Part shown: positions 1 through 9,703 of the stretch, piece after piece
Layout: every line of letters begins with the position of its first letter
Numbering within the stretch: the first letter of the stretch is position 1
Source of the DNA: Desulfobacterales bacterium
Lineage (GTDB): Bacteria > Desulfobacterota > Desulfobulbia > Desulfobulbales > VMSU01
Length of the DNA stretch: 38,939 bases
Assembly (NCBI GenBank): GCA_011330685.1
Contig: DRPV01000112.1
Coordinates: 1-38,939 of the forward strand
Reading direction: 5' to 3'
Translations under genes and position numbers: made by a program
The notes under the pieces: model-generated
The model's input: only the letters and a program-made list of their open reading frames with translations
What the model was told of the DNA's origin: nothing
Database searches by the model: none

Positions 1-45
1 ACCGCCGGAGTAGGCGAGAACTATTTTGTTGATTTCTGTTGTCAT
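1..45 (-). CDS. argG: Argininosuccinate synthase, N-terminal fragment (cut by window edge)
   Basis: Reverse complement of 1-45 reads MTTEINKIVLAYSGG, the ATP-pyrophosphatase N-terminus; its ATG overlaps the argF TGA (ATGA). Confidence 0.8.
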   Translation of the reverse strand, partial: MTTEINKIVLAYSGG

Positions 46-953
46 TTGATAAGGGTTTCCAGAATTGATTTATGAATATGGAGTTTATTTTCGGCCTGAT
101 CAAAGGCCACGCATTGCGGCCCCTCCAGCACCTCTTCGGTGATCTCTTCACCCCGGTGAGCCGGCAGGCAATGGAGGACGATGGCATCAGGTGCCGCGGC
201 GCTCAAGAGTTCGTTATTAACCTGATAGGGTTGAAAGACCCGCATGCGGGCCTCGGCCTCATCTTCCTGGCCCATACTGGCCCAGACATCGACGTTGATT
301 ACATCGGCTCCTGCCACGGCCTGGGCCGGATCAGACATCAGGGTTATGGGTTTAGAGGACGCTGCTTTGGCCTCGTTCAGGATATGGGCATCGGGTTCGT
401 AACCCGCGGGACAGGCCAGGGTCAGACGGAAACCGAGACGGGAGGCGGCGTGAATCCAGGAGTTGGCCATATTATTACCATCGCCGACCCAGGTTATATG
501 GAGATCGCGGATGTCCCCCTTTTTCTCAATCACCGTCATAATATCGCTTAAAATCTGGCAGGGATGGTGAAGGTCGGTGAGGGCGTTAATGACCGGGATG
601 GTGGCGAAGGCGGCCAGTTCATCCACTATATTCTGGCCGAAGGTACGTACCACCAGGCCGTTAACGTAACGGGACATAACCCTGGCCATATCCTTTAATG
701 GTTCGTGGCGTGACAATTGGGTATCCCGGCCCGGAAGGTAGATGACCTGACCCCCCATGCCGTACATGGCGGCCTCAAAGGAGACCCTGGTGCGGGTGGA
801 TGGTTTCTCAAATATCAGGCCGATGGTTCTGCCGGTCAATGATTTATGGTGAATACCTTGTTGGGACTCGGCTTTGAGCTGTCGGGCCCGGTCGATAAAG
901 TCCTGTAACTGCCGCTGGTCAAAATTCCATAGAGATGTCAGATGCGTGGTCAT
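42..953 (-). CDS. argF: Ornithine carbamoyltransferase
   Basis: STRTR, HPCQ and HCLPAHRGEEI motifs; start placed at MTTHLTSLWNF rather than the longer ORF start at 1016. Confidence 0.95.
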   Translation of the reverse strand: MTTHLTSLWNFDQRQLQDFIDRARQLKAESQQGIHHKSLTGRTIGLIFEKPSTRTRVSFEAAMYGMGGQVIYLPGRDTQLSRHEPLKDMARVMSRYVNGLVVRTFGQNIVDELAAFATIPVINALTDLHHPCQILSDIMTVIEKKGDIRDLHITWVGDGNNMANSWIHAASRLGFRLTLACPAGYEPDAHILNEAKAASSKPITLMSDPAQAVAGADVINVDVWASMGQEDEAEARMRVFQPYQVNNELLSAAAPDAIVLHCLPAHRGEEITEEVLEGPQCVAFDQAENKLHIHKSILETLIK

Positions 954-1133
954 GATTATTACCCGCTTCCCCGTCAAGAACGGTTTGGGGGAGAGCCTTA
1001 AAAAATTCAGGCCCAATCATAATCAGGGCAACCGTTGCCTTGCTGATTGAGCCAAACTTCAATCAATACAAAAAAAAAAGTTTTTTGCAAACCTTTTCTG
1101 CCCGAAGCACTTAAAAACCTGTTTTTGGGAGCT

Positions 1134-1181
1134 GGGGACAGAATAATTTTCGCCAAAAACGCGAAAAAAAATTCTGTCCCC
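1134..1181. repeat. Palindromic repeat GGGGACAGAATAATTTTCGC-caaaaac-GCGAAAAAAAATTCTGTCCCC
   Basis: ~20-bp inverted arms in the argD-argF gap; a near-identical half arm recurs at 18371-18390. Confidence 0.8.
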
Positions 1182-1195
1182 TTGTGGGAGAGGAA

Positions 1196-2398
1196 TTAAT
1201 CCGTCTTTGTTTCTTTGAGAACCTGGTTTAATACGGTCAGCATTTTATCTATTTCAGCTTCGGAAACAATAAGGGGCGGAATAAAACGCAGCACCCGGCT
1301 GCCGGCAAAATTGGCCAGAACCCCCCGCCTGAAAAGTTTATTTACCATATCCACCCCCTGTTCACAGCCGGCGGGGGTTAAAATGAGGGCCTGAATCAAA
1401 CCGGCTCCCCGAACTCCGGCGGCGAGATGGGGGAATTGTTCCGTTAGGGCGGTTAGGCCCGTGCTCAGGTATTTTCCGGTTTTATTTACCTGGTCAAAAA
1501 AACCGGGTTTCAGCATGGTCTCCATAATCGCTACTCCGGCGGCACAGGCCACTGGATTGCCGCCAAAGGTGGAGGCATGGCTGCCGGGGGTGAAGGCGGC
1601 GGCTATTTTATTGGTGGTCAGCATGGCACCGAGGGGCAGGCCATTGCCAATGGCCTTGGCCAGGGTCATGATATCGGGAGTCACGCCCAATTGCTCATAG
1701 GCGAAGAGGCTGCCGGTGCGGCCCATGCCCACCTGAATCTCGTCAAAGATGAGGAGCAGGTGGTGCTGGTCGCAGAGCTGGCGGATTCCCCTCAGGTATT
1801 CCCGGCGCAGGGGCCGGACGCCGCTTTCGCCCTGTAGTGGTTCACAGAGAATGGCGCAGGTGGCCGGGGTTATTGCCTTCTCCAGGGCCTCAAGGTCGGC
1901 AAAGGGGGCGGTGACAAAGCCCTCCGGCATGGGCTCAAAACCCTCCTGGAATTTAGCCTGGCCGGTGGCGGCGATGGTAGCAAGAGTACGGCCGTGAAAG
2001 GAGCCTTCCAGGCTGATAATCTCATAACGGCCCGGGGCCGAAAATTTACGGGCTAACTTTATAGCCGCCTCATTGGCCTCTGCCCCGGAGTTGGCAAAAA
2101 ATACCTTGTCGGCAAAGGAGTTATCCACCAGCAGGCGGGCCAGTCTGCTCTGGGGGGCGGTGTAAAAGAGGTTGGAGACATGAAGAAGCCGCCCGGCCTG
2201 TTCGCAGACAGCCCTGGTTACCGCCGGATGGGCATGGCCCAGGGCGCAGACCGCGATACCGGAGAGAAAGTCTAAATATTCACGACCGTCGGCATCGGTG
2301 AGCCGGCAGCCATTGCCCTCGACCATAACGGCCGGAAAGCGGTTGTAAGTGCCGATAAAGACCTCGGCGCTGTCGTCTATTATTTCCTGGTTGTTCAT
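1196..2398 (-). CDS. argD: Acetylornithine/succinylornithine aminotransferase (class III PLP)
   Basis: Class III aminotransferase motifs (NSGAEANEAAIKLAR, LIFDEIQVGMGRTG, STFGGNPVACAAG); start at MNNQEIID, overlapping the argB stop. Confidence 0.93.
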   Translation of the reverse strand: MNNQEIIDDSAEVFIGTYNRFPAVMVEGNGCRLTDADGREYLDFLSGIAVCALGHAHPAVTRAVCEQAGRLLHVSNLFYTAPQSRLARLLVDNSFADKVFFANSGAEANEAAIKLARKFSAPGRYEIISLEGSFHGRTLATIAATGQAKFQEGFEPMPEGFVTAPFADLEALEKAITPATCAILCEPLQGESGVRPLRREYLRGIRQLCDQHHLLLIFDEIQVGMGRTGSLFAYEQLGVTPDIMTLAKAIGNGLPLGAMLTTNKIAAAFTPGSHASTFGGNPVACAAGVAIMETMLKPGFFDQVNKTGKYLSTGLTALTEQFPHLAAGVRGAGLIQALILTPAGCEQGVDMVNKLFRRGVLANFAGSRVLRFIPPLIVSEAEIDKMLTVLNQVLKETKTD

Positions 2399-3273
2399 TT
2401 GGTGATCTCCGTGCCGGTACCCTGGCGGGTGAATATTTCCAGTAAGAGGGAGTGTTCCTGGCGGCCGTCGATGATATGGGCCTTGCCCACCCCCTTTTTT
2501 ACCACCTCCTGGCAGCATTTGACCTTGGGGATCATGCCGCCGCCAATGAGACCGCTCTTGATATGATCATCCGTCTCGGCGCAGCTCATGGAGGGGATCA
2601 GGCGGCCCTTATCATCCTTTACACCTTCAACGTCGGTGAGTAGAACCAGCTTTTCGGCCTTGAGCTGGGCGGCAACGGCCCCGGCGACGAGATCGGCGTT
2701 GATATTATACGATTTGCCGTCTTCGCCGACCCCCACCGGGGCAATGACCGGGATAAAATTCTGGCGGTCCAAGGTAACCAGAACCTCGGGGTTGACCTCG
2801 GTTACCTCCCCCACCCGTCCCAGGTCAATCAGTTCCGGCGGCGCGTCCTTGACATTGATACTCAAGCTCATCTTGCGGGCCTTGATCATATCGCCGTCCC
2901 GGCCGGAAAGTCCCACGGCCCGGCCGCCATGGAAGTTGATAAGGCTGACAATCTCCTTATTGACCTTACCCACGAGAACCATTTCCACCACGTCCATGGT
3001 CTCACCGTCCGTTATCCGCATCCCTTGAATATAATTGGATTTTATATTCATCTTCTTAAGAAAGGTGTTAATCTGGGGGCCGCCGCCATGCACCACCACC
3101 GGATTGATACCGATATATTTAAGGAGGATGATGTCTAAGGCGAAATTCTTTTTCAACTCCTCATCCACCATGGCGTGGCCGCCGTATTTTATAACCACGG
3201 TCTTATGGGCGAATTTCTTTATATAGGGCAGAGATTCAATAAGAATCTTGGCCTTTTCCATCCCTTTGTTCAT
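2395..3273 (-). CDS. argB: Acetylglutamate kinase
   Basis: VVIKYGGHAMVD, VVHGGGPQIN and GGGMIPKV motifs. Confidence 0.95.
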   Translation of the reverse strand: MNKGMEKAKILIESLPYIKKFAHKTVVIKYGGHAMVDEELKKNFALDIILLKYIGINPVVVHGGGPQINTFLKKMNIKSNYIQGMRITDGETMDVVEMVLVGKVNKEIVSLINFHGGRAVGLSGRDGDMIKARKMSLSINVKDAPPELIDLGRVGEVTEVNPEVLVTLDRQNFIPVIAPVGVGEDGKSYNINADLVAGAVAAQLKAEKLVLLTDVEGVKDDKGRLIPSMSCAETDDHIKSGLIGGGMIPKVKCCQEVVKKGVGKAHIIDGRQEHSLLLEIFTRQGTGTEITK

Positions 3274-3345
3274 GGATGCTCCCTGGTTTATGTTTTTTAT
3301 ATGAAAGTAGTTATAGAAAATTATCAGTTGTCAGCAGTCAGGCTT

Positions 3346-4713
3346 TCATGTGTTACAAACATCCCAATATCCGCCTTTGGCCGGGCCAACCCTCTTTAAG
3401 AGATTTTTTAACCGCAGTTTGGCAATTTGTTTTTCAACCGCCCTGGTACTCAACCCAAGTTCTTGCGCTAACTGCGGGATAGTCATTTGAGGATTATCTG
3501 TCAGTAATGTTAAAATTTTTCCCGAACTTTTTCCCGAACTTTTTCCCGAACTTTTTTGGCTAATTCGATGCACTGTTACGATAAAAATGGCTCCGTCCCG
3601 GTCATCCTGGAAATCAATTTCCGGCCAATTTTCCAAGGCTCTTCTAATACCGGAGCCTATTTCTCTGTATGGCAACAGCCCTTTGGTGATATAAGAGACC
3701 AGTATAGGATTGCGAATATTGGAGTTACCGGTTCGTATTTTATCTACGGTCAGGTTATTAGGTAGAGAACCAGGGCTGATGATTTCAATGCGATTATCAA
3801 AAACAAACAAGCGGATTGGGGCGCTGATCAGGTAGTCACGGTGAACCAAGGCATTAACCAGGAGCTCTTCAAAAACGGATATGGGAATTTCAGGGGTGCC
3901 GGGAGCATTCACCCCGTGTCCGGCCTGTACTTTATGAAGATTCCGCATGATAAAGGCAAGCGAATCGGCAAATATTTTTTCCAGTGGGCCGGAGAAATCT
4001 TCCGTATCCAGATATTTTGTGGAGTGAATGTCGTTGCCGGGATAACGAATTGCCTTGACGATGAATTGCGGTTTAATCCATTCCGGCTTCTCGGTAAACA
4101 GCAACACACCGGCAAGGTTCAGCTCGCCCGTGTCGGTGGCAAGGTTCATATTCTGCAAAAGTGTAAGCAGCTCGCTTGGATCGCTGGGGAATTCCTGTTG
4201 ATAAGTATCACGCAGAAAGTCCCTGAAGCGCAATTTGTCCAGTTTGTCGATACCTGCCTTGGCAGGCAGCTCATCGGCATGGAATTGATCCACACTTTGA
4301 AAGAGACGACGTAGTTCTTCTTTGGAGTTTACCCGCCGTTTATCCGAACCGATTTTCAGCCAGATAACGCCGTTTTTGTCAAAATATGGCTTATCAATTC
4401 CCTTGGGAATGATCAAGACGATAACAAGCCGCTTATTGCCCGCAGCAATATTTTCGGTCTGAACCGTCAAGGGACTCCGTATATGTTGGCTGGCAGCATT
4501 GCTGATCAGTTGATTAATACGGCTAACATCAGAATTTGATAAACCGGGGACAGAGCCATCATCGGCAACACCGATAAAAATATTACCGCCTTCGCCGTTG
4601 GCAAAGGCCGCCATTTCGGCTGCCAGAGAATCGACATTATGCACATCAGCCTTGAATTGACGTTTGCTGTCTTCTCCGAGGGATATCTGTTGATTAAGAT
4701 CTTTTTTATTCAT
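3346..4713 (-). CDS. AlbA_2/Schlafen-like ATP-binding transcriptional regulator with C-terminal winged HTH
   Basis: N-terminal EDSKRQFKADVHNVDSLAAEMAAFANGEGGNIFIGVADDG; ELLVNALVHRDYL and HATPase-like GSGIRRALE; C-terminal TIPQLAQELGLSTRAVEKQIAKLRLKNLL HTH. Confidence 0.85.
   Translation of the reverse strand: MNKKDLNQQISLGEDSKRQFKADVHNVDSLAAEMAAFANGEGGNIFIGVADDGSVPGLSNSDVSRINQLISNAASQHIRSPLTVQTENIAAGNKRLVIVLIIPKGIDKPYFDKNGVIWLKIGSDKRRVNSKEELRRLFQSVDQFHADELPAKAGIDKLDKLRFRDFLRDTYQQEFPSDPSELLTLLQNMNLATDTGELNLAGVLLFTEKPEWIKPQFIVKAIRYPGNDIHSTKYLDTEDFSGPLEKIFADSLAFIMRNLHKVQAGHGVNAPGTPEIPISVFEELLVNALVHRDYLISAPIRLFVFDNRIEIISPGSLPNNLTVDKIRTGNSNIRNPILVSYITKGLLPYREIGSGIRRALENWPEIDFQDDRDGAIFIVTVHRISQKSSGKSSGKSSGKILTLLTDNPQMTIPQLAQELGLSTRAVEKQIAKLRLKNLLKRVGPAKGGYWDVCNT
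3521..3556. repeat. 12-bp tandem repeat (CCCGAACTTTTT) x3 inside the AlbA_2 gene, encoding KSSG repeats
   Basis: Three exact consecutive 12-mers; protein reads QKSSGKSSGKSSGKILTLL. Confidence 0.95.
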
Positions 4714-4790
4714 ATTTAAGAGCAAATCAGAAAGTTGTCACTCACCCCCCCCAATAAGCAATCTGACTACCAGGTATCTTTATTAGAGAA

Positions 4791-6371
4791 TTAAATAATA
4801 AAAAGCAGATTTACCAGCCCGATAAGGCCGCCGAGGAGGGCGCCGAAGAGATTGATATATTTGAATTGCTCTTCCATAATGGATAGAAGCAGGTTCTCAA
4901 GCTGAAGGAGATCTAAGCCGTCCACCTTTTTGCTTACCATCTGCTCCAGATTCAGGGAATCCAAAAGCCCCGGCACCTCGCGGGCCATGAGGAGGTTGCT
5001 TTGCTCGATAATATATTCCGCCAGGCTGCTTTGCACCGCTTTAGGCAGGAAATTATGCAGCGGGCCGATGGGACGGCGGAAAAGTTCCCGTTCCAGCAGA
5101 CCGCCTAACAGATGGTCGAGAACCTGTTTAACCTCACGGGAACGAAACATGGTTATCAACTCCCTCGCGGCCCAATCCTTGCCGCGCCCCATACCATCAC
5201 TGCCGAATAAACGGACGATTACCTCCTGAATTGGTGAGTCGGAGAGCTCTTTCAATGCCTCGCCTAACAGATTGATAACCATGGCGGTTAAACGGGGCTC
5301 CCGCAGGGCGCGGGCGGTCTGCGCCGCCAGTTCCCGTTGGATATGTTTTAGTTTTTCCTCCTCAATATTGGTCAGCAATTCACAGAGGGGCTGATCCAGA
5401 AGGTTATTTATCCAGCCGTTTAAAATATCCCGCAGGCGTTCCCGTACCTCCTCGCCCTGCAGCCAGGCGGAGAGTTCAGCACCGTGTTCATTTAGATACT
5501 CCCTGACCTTGCCCTCAATAAGTTCCGGGGAGATGAAGCCGGCGGCGAGGGCGGCCATGGGGCCTAAGCCGGCAATGAAATTATTAATAGCGGCGCAGAT
5601 GGCCCTGACTATTTTATCCCGGCTGCCGGGCTCTTCTGCTATTCGGGCCGCCTTGGCCAGCAGGGCAGGGGTTTCTCGCTCAACAAAGCCTATAATAAAA
5701 TCAGGGACACCGGCGGGCAGCAACTGGCGCGGGGTACGTTCCGAGGTCATTATCTCCCCCAGCTTCTGCTCAATATAATTACTTAGCCACTCTTCTGTTT
5801 TAGGGCTGGCTAACATATTACGCGCCGCCTGTTCGAGGACGTCAAGCATCCGGGCCTGGGCCGCAGCGGGCAGAACTGTTGTGAGAGGTTTGGCGGCGGT
5901 CTCCTCAATATGGTTGGCAATGATTACTGCCATCTCCTGGGCAAAGGTATCACCGGCGAGATGATTATGAACAATCTTCAGGCCGCGCCAGCGCAGAATC
6001 TTTAAGCCCGCCTCAAGATAGGAGCTGAAACGCTTGGGGACAATAGTGTTCAGCGGCCCCAGGTCCCGATTCAAAAGTCCCTGTACCTTACTGTCAATAA
6101 CCAGAGCTAACTGCTTTTTGAAGGCTGTGCCGTTTAAAGCCTTGGTTATATCTCTGCTCGTCAGCAGATGGCGGCCCACCATCCGGCCCATATTAATGGC
6201 CAGTTCATGGCGTTTGGATGGAATAACCCCTGGAGTCATGGGCAGCCGCCAACCAAAAATCCGCCAGGGTTTAAGGGGGCGAAACAGCATGCGAATGGCA
6301 ATATAATTGGTCATATAACCAATAAAGGCCCCTATTAGCGGCGGGATTAGATAGATAAAAAACTGGTGCAT
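4791..6371 (-). CDS. DUF445 family membrane protein
   Basis: N-terminal PLIGAFIGYMTNYIAIRMLFRPLKPWRIFGWRLPMTPGVIPSKRHELA and C-terminal GALLGGLIGLVNLL are typical of DUF445/YheB-like proteins. Confidence 0.85.
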   Translation of the reverse strand: MHQFFIYLIPPLIGAFIGYMTNYIAIRMLFRPLKPWRIFGWRLPMTPGVIPSKRHELAINMGRMVGRHLLTSRDITKALNGTAFKKQLALVIDSKVQGLLNRDLGPLNTIVPKRFSSYLEAGLKILRWRGLKIVHNHLAGDTFAQEMAVIIANHIEETAAKPLTTVLPAAAQARMLDVLEQAARNMLASPKTEEWLSNYIEQKLGEIMTSERTPRQLLPAGVPDFIIGFVERETPALLAKAARIAEEPGSRDKIVRAICAAINNFIAGLGPMAALAAGFISPELIEGKVREYLNEHGAELSAWLQGEEVRERLRDILNGWINNLLDQPLCELLTNIEEEKLKHIQRELAAQTARALREPRLTAMVINLLGEALKELSDSPIQEVIVRLFGSDGMGRGKDWAARELITMFRSREVKQVLDHLLGGLLERELFRRPIGPLHNFLPKAVQSSLAEYIIEQSNLLMAREVPGLLDSLNLEQMVSKKVDGLDLLQLENLLLSIMEEQFKYINLFGALLGGLIGLVNLLFII

Positions 6372-6460
6372 GATATTTATTAGAGAGGTCGTTGAAATTT
6401 CAGGTTAAAAGGTTTTTTTGCAGGGGATTACCCTCATTCGCATTGAACTGTTCCGGTTCT

Positions 6461-6490
6461 GGTAAGCGTAGAGTACGAGATGGGGTGCAT
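6461..6490 (-). repeat. Degenerate core of the GTAACCGTTCAG-bounded repeat family
   Basis: Reverse strand ATGCACCCCATCTCGTACTCTACGCTTACC shares TGCACCCCAT and TCTACGCTTACC blocks, in the same order, with 18237-18275. Confidence 0.55.
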
Positions 6491-6504
6491 CCAGAGTCTA
6501 CTCG

Positions 6505-8181
6505 TTATTTTCGCAGCATTCGGCCCAGAGTCTGATCCACGGCCAGGGCCTGTTCCATTCGGTCTGTTAGAAAATCCTCGGAAAAATAGGCCCGGTTGTC
6601 TTTGATGACAGCCTTTAGTTGATTCATATTCCGGGCAGTGGCCATCTGCATAACTTTGGTTAAATTTTGCTGGAAAGAATCCACTATCTGGTTACCGGCC
6701 CCGCCGGCGATGAGGATTTCAGCGTAGGTGGCTGGATTCTGGGCGTGAACACGGGCCATGCCTAAAATCCCGTAGAGCGAGGTCAGCGTTGAGTGGCTGG
6801 CGATGTCATCCGGGGCGATCCGGTTGTCCTTCAGGGCCATGGCCATGGCGAGAGAGACGGCGGTGGGCAGTTTCTGGCTCACTCCCATGAGCAGATCATG
6901 ACGGGCCGGGTTGTCCTGGAAGATATCGGCCCCGTGTTTATAGAGGAAGGCCTCAAATTCACCGCAGAAACGACCGCTGCGGCTGGTGCGAACCACAACG
7001 GCATTCTTGTCCTTCATGGCGGCGGCCTTGGGTCCCCAGAGATTATGTACCAGCATAACCTCCACCTCCGGCAGGGTGGAGTCCAGGGCGGTCTTAATGG
7101 TCTCTTCCGCCGCTCCCACGAGGAGAATAAGGGCCTGGCCCGGCCGCAGCAGGGGGCCGTATTCCCTGATTGTGGCCGGGGCGGCGCTGATGGGCACACA
7201 GATAATTACCACATCCACCTCTGAAATCATCTCGGCCGGCCGCTTTTTGGTGGAACGGCCGCAGAGGGTGGTCTGATAACCCTCATTGCGTAACTTGTCG
7301 GCAAACCAGCGGCCCATGGCCCCGGTGCCGATAAAACCAAAGGATTTAATAAATTTTCGGCGCATATCAACCCGGGGAAAGGAGCCCAGGGTTTTGATGG
7401 CGTGTGGTTCCTGAATAATCTGGTTCTGCAGGCAGGTTAAAACCTCTTCAAGGGCCGGGTCGTCCCGGTGGCCCTCGACCTCGATGTAAATCTTCAGTTT
7501 CTGGGTCTTGATATCGTTTTCAGACTGCAGATCAATGATATTGATACCGCGCCGGGTAAATTCGCCAAGAATATCGTAGAGCAGGCCAACCCGGTCATTA
7601 AGGGGAATGGTAAGAAAGGCGGTGGCATCATAGCCGGTGGGTATCGTCATTTCAGGGCCCAGAACGGCAAATCTTGTCCGGTTATGGGGGGCGACATCGA
7701 GATGGCGGATAATCAGCCCCTGTTCTTTCAGGAGTTCAGAGGTCTCAATAATACCGTAACCGGTTTTTTTCTTCGCCCTGATATCGGCAACGGCCTCCTG
7801 GAGATCATGGACGGCAAGCAGGGCGGCATCCGGGTATTTTTCAGCAATGAACTCCTCGCATTGCTTGAGGACAGACATGGTACCCATGAGGATTTTAACC
7901 GGCTCCGTCCGCTCCAGGCTGCCGAGGGAGAGCTGAATGGGCAGGACAATATTGTCAATCCAATATCCCTGCCGCAGACGCTCAAGGGCCTGGATATCCT
8001 TAATGCCACCTTCTCTGGTATTATAAATGGGCAGAATGGCGAAATCTGTTTCACCCTGCGCCAGGGCGTCAATAACCTCGTTCATGCCCGGATAGAGAAC
8101 GATCTCCGCCTGGGGGAGATAGCTGCCGGCCGCCTGCCAGGTCTGGGCTTTCTCCGGGCCCACTGCCGCGACTTTAACCAT
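6505..8181 (-). CDS. Fusion protein: prephenate dehydratase-like (PDT) domain, ACT domain, prephenate dehydrogenase (TyrA) domain
   Basis: PDT-like start with NRTRFAVLG; ACT segment (LTIPLNDRVGLLYDILGEFTRRGINIIDLQS); Rossmann FGFIGTGAMG and TyrA-like HNLWGPKAA and MARVHAQNPATYAEI. Confidence 0.85.
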   Translation of the reverse strand: MVKVAAVGPEKAQTWQAAGSYLPQAEIVLYPGMNEVIDALAQGETDFAILPIYNTREGGIKDIQALERLRQGYWIDNIVLPIQLSLGSLERTEPVKILMGTMSVLKQCEEFIAEKYPDAALLAVHDLQEAVADIRAKKKTGYGIIETSELLKEQGLIIRHLDVAPHNRTRFAVLGPEMTIPTGYDATAFLTIPLNDRVGLLYDILGEFTRRGINIIDLQSENDIKTQKLKIYIEVEGHRDDPALEEVLTCLQNQIIQEPHAIKTLGSFPRVDMRRKFIKSFGFIGTGAMGRWFADKLRNEGYQTTLCGRSTKKRPAEMISEVDVVIICVPISAAPATIREYGPLLRPGQALILLVGAAEETIKTALDSTLPEVEVMLVHNLWGPKAAAMKDKNAVVVRTSRSGRFCGEFEAFLYKHGADIFQDNPARHDLLMGVSQKLPTAVSLAMAMALKDNRIAPDDIASHSTLTSLYGILGMARVHAQNPATYAEILIAGGAGNQIVDSFQQNLTKVMQMATARNMNQLKAVIKDNRAYFSEDFLTDRMEQALAVDQTLGRMLRK

Positions 8182-8189
8182 AATTTTGT

Positions 8190-8393
8190 TTACCCCTCAT
8201 CGTGGCAGCCACAGCCGCAGCCATCATGGTGGGTGTGGCCGGCTGGGCTGTGCCGTATGATGCCCCGTAGTTGCTCCTTTAAATCGTCGGGGGCGTACTC
8301 CAGGCAGTAGAGGAGCGCCTCGTCCTGTTCCTTGCTGCCTTCCCCGGCATTCATACAGATATTTAAGGCTTCCTCAAAAGAGCTAAATGACAT
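8190..8393 (-). CDS. Small protein with His/Cys-rich C-terminus (HTHHDGCGCGCHDEG)
   Basis: 67-aa ORF immediately upstream of the fusion gene on the same strand, with a plausible metal-binding tail. Confidence 0.6.
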   Translation of the reverse strand: MSFSSFEEALNICMNAGEGSKEQDEALLYCLEYAPDDLKEQLRGIIRHSPAGHTHHDGCGCGCHDEG

Positions 8394-8479
8394 TTTCCAT
8401 TCTCCTCAGTTTAAAGCGGAATATTTTTGTGTTCGGTGTTTGTTTTTGGGATATTCAATTTGGGGATTAAAGTTCGTAA

Positions 8480-9688
8480 TCAAGTGCTTAAAATCGGCAG
8501 ACTGATGGTAAAGGCGCAACCCAGACCAGGAGATGACTCGCAGTCAATGGTACCGTTTAGTTCACTGATAATACCGTAGATAATTGAGAGCCCCAGGCCG
8601 GTACCGCGGCCGGTCTCCTTGGTGCTGAAAAATGGCTCGAAGACCTTTTCCCGTATATCCGGAGGCATTCCCATGCCATTATCGATAAACCGGGTAATCA
8701 ACTGCCCGTCCCGCTGCTGAAAAGCAACCTCTATGCGACCGTTATCCACATCTTCCAGGGCATCCATACTGTTTTGGATCAGATTGGTAAATACCTGCTC
8801 TAATTTGGAAATGTTGGCATACACCAAGGGCTGGTTGTCGGCCCCGGTAATTCGCAGTTCCACACCGCCGGCCTTGATCTTCTGTTTAAATAAAATCAGG
8901 GCGCTGTCCAGGGCCTCAGGCATATTTACCGGATTCAGTTCATCACTGTTGTTACGGCCAAAGGTGCGCAGATGATCTATAATCAGGGTGATCCGGCGGA
9001 TCTGTTTTTGCGATTCATTAATATCTTCCAGCAGTTCATCGAAGTTAAGGGTTTGATTTTCGATATCGCGGGCTGTGGATTCCAGAGCAATTTTAATAAA
9101 GGTCAGGGGTTGATTTATTTCATGGGCAATACCAGTGGCTATCTGGCCCAGCGAGGCCATTTTGGCCTGTGACATCATCTTGATTTCATTCTCACGATTC
9201 TGGCGCTCAAGTTGGGCCTGGAGTTCAATATCGGCGATTAATTGCTGGTTGGCCGCCTGCAGGGCCTCATTTTTTTCGGCCAGAACCTTGAGCAGGCGTT
9301 TGTTTTCCTTGGTCAGCTGATATTTATCAATGGCCTGGAGCAGAATACTCCGCACCTGGTCTATATTCCATGGCTTATTGATATATTGATGAATATGGCC
9401 CTGATTAATGGCCAGAATAATATCCTGCGGATTGATATAACCAGTGAGAATAATGCGGATGGGATCGGGGTTCATCTCGTAAATTCTGGTCAGCATCTCT
9501 ACGCCGCTCATGCCGGGCATACGCTGATCAGCGACAATCACGGCTATATCGTTATCGGCCTTAAAAATTTCCAAGCCCTCATTACCGGAAATAGCTGGTA
9601 TAACCTCAAATTCATCCTTAAAGGAGGCGGCAAAATTACTTAGATTAATCTTTTCGTCGTCTATATAGAGTATTTTTGCCTTTGCCAT
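8480..9688 (-). CDS. Response regulator receiver-histidine kinase protein
   Basis: N-terminal REC ([32 protein letters not shown]), then [11 protein letters not shown]-box, N-box and [16 protein letters not shown]-box. Confidence 0.92.
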   Translation of the reverse strand: MAKAKILYIDDEKINLSNFAASFKDEFEVIPAISGNEGLEIFKADNDIAVIVADQRMPGMSGVEMLTRIYEMNPDPIRIILTGYINPQDIILAINQGHIHQYINKPWNIDQVRSILLQAIDKYQLTKENKRLLKVLAEKNEALQAANQQLIADIELQAQLERQNRENEIKMMSQAKMASLGQIATGIAHEINQPLTFIKIALESTARDIENQTLNFDELLEDINESQKQIRRITLIIDHLRTFGRNNSDELNPVNMPEALDSALILFKQKIKAGGVELRITGADNQPLVYANISKLEQVFTNLIQNSMDALEDVDNGRIEVAFQQRDGQLITRFIDNGMGMPPDIREKVFEPFFSTKETGRGTGLGLSIIYGIISELNGTIDCESSPGLGCAFTISLPILST

Positions 9689-9703
9689 TCTATTTTCCGG
9701 CCC

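Noticed and set aside
42-3273. Arginine gene cluster as unusual
   Set aside because: argB-argD-argF-argG with stop/start overlaps is an ordinary biosynthetic arrangement.
7468-8310. 280-aa + strand ORF antisense to the PDT-ACT-TyrA gene
   Set aside because: The opposite strand encodes clear conserved domains over the same interval; the antisense translation shows no recognisable motif and is a by-product of codon usage.
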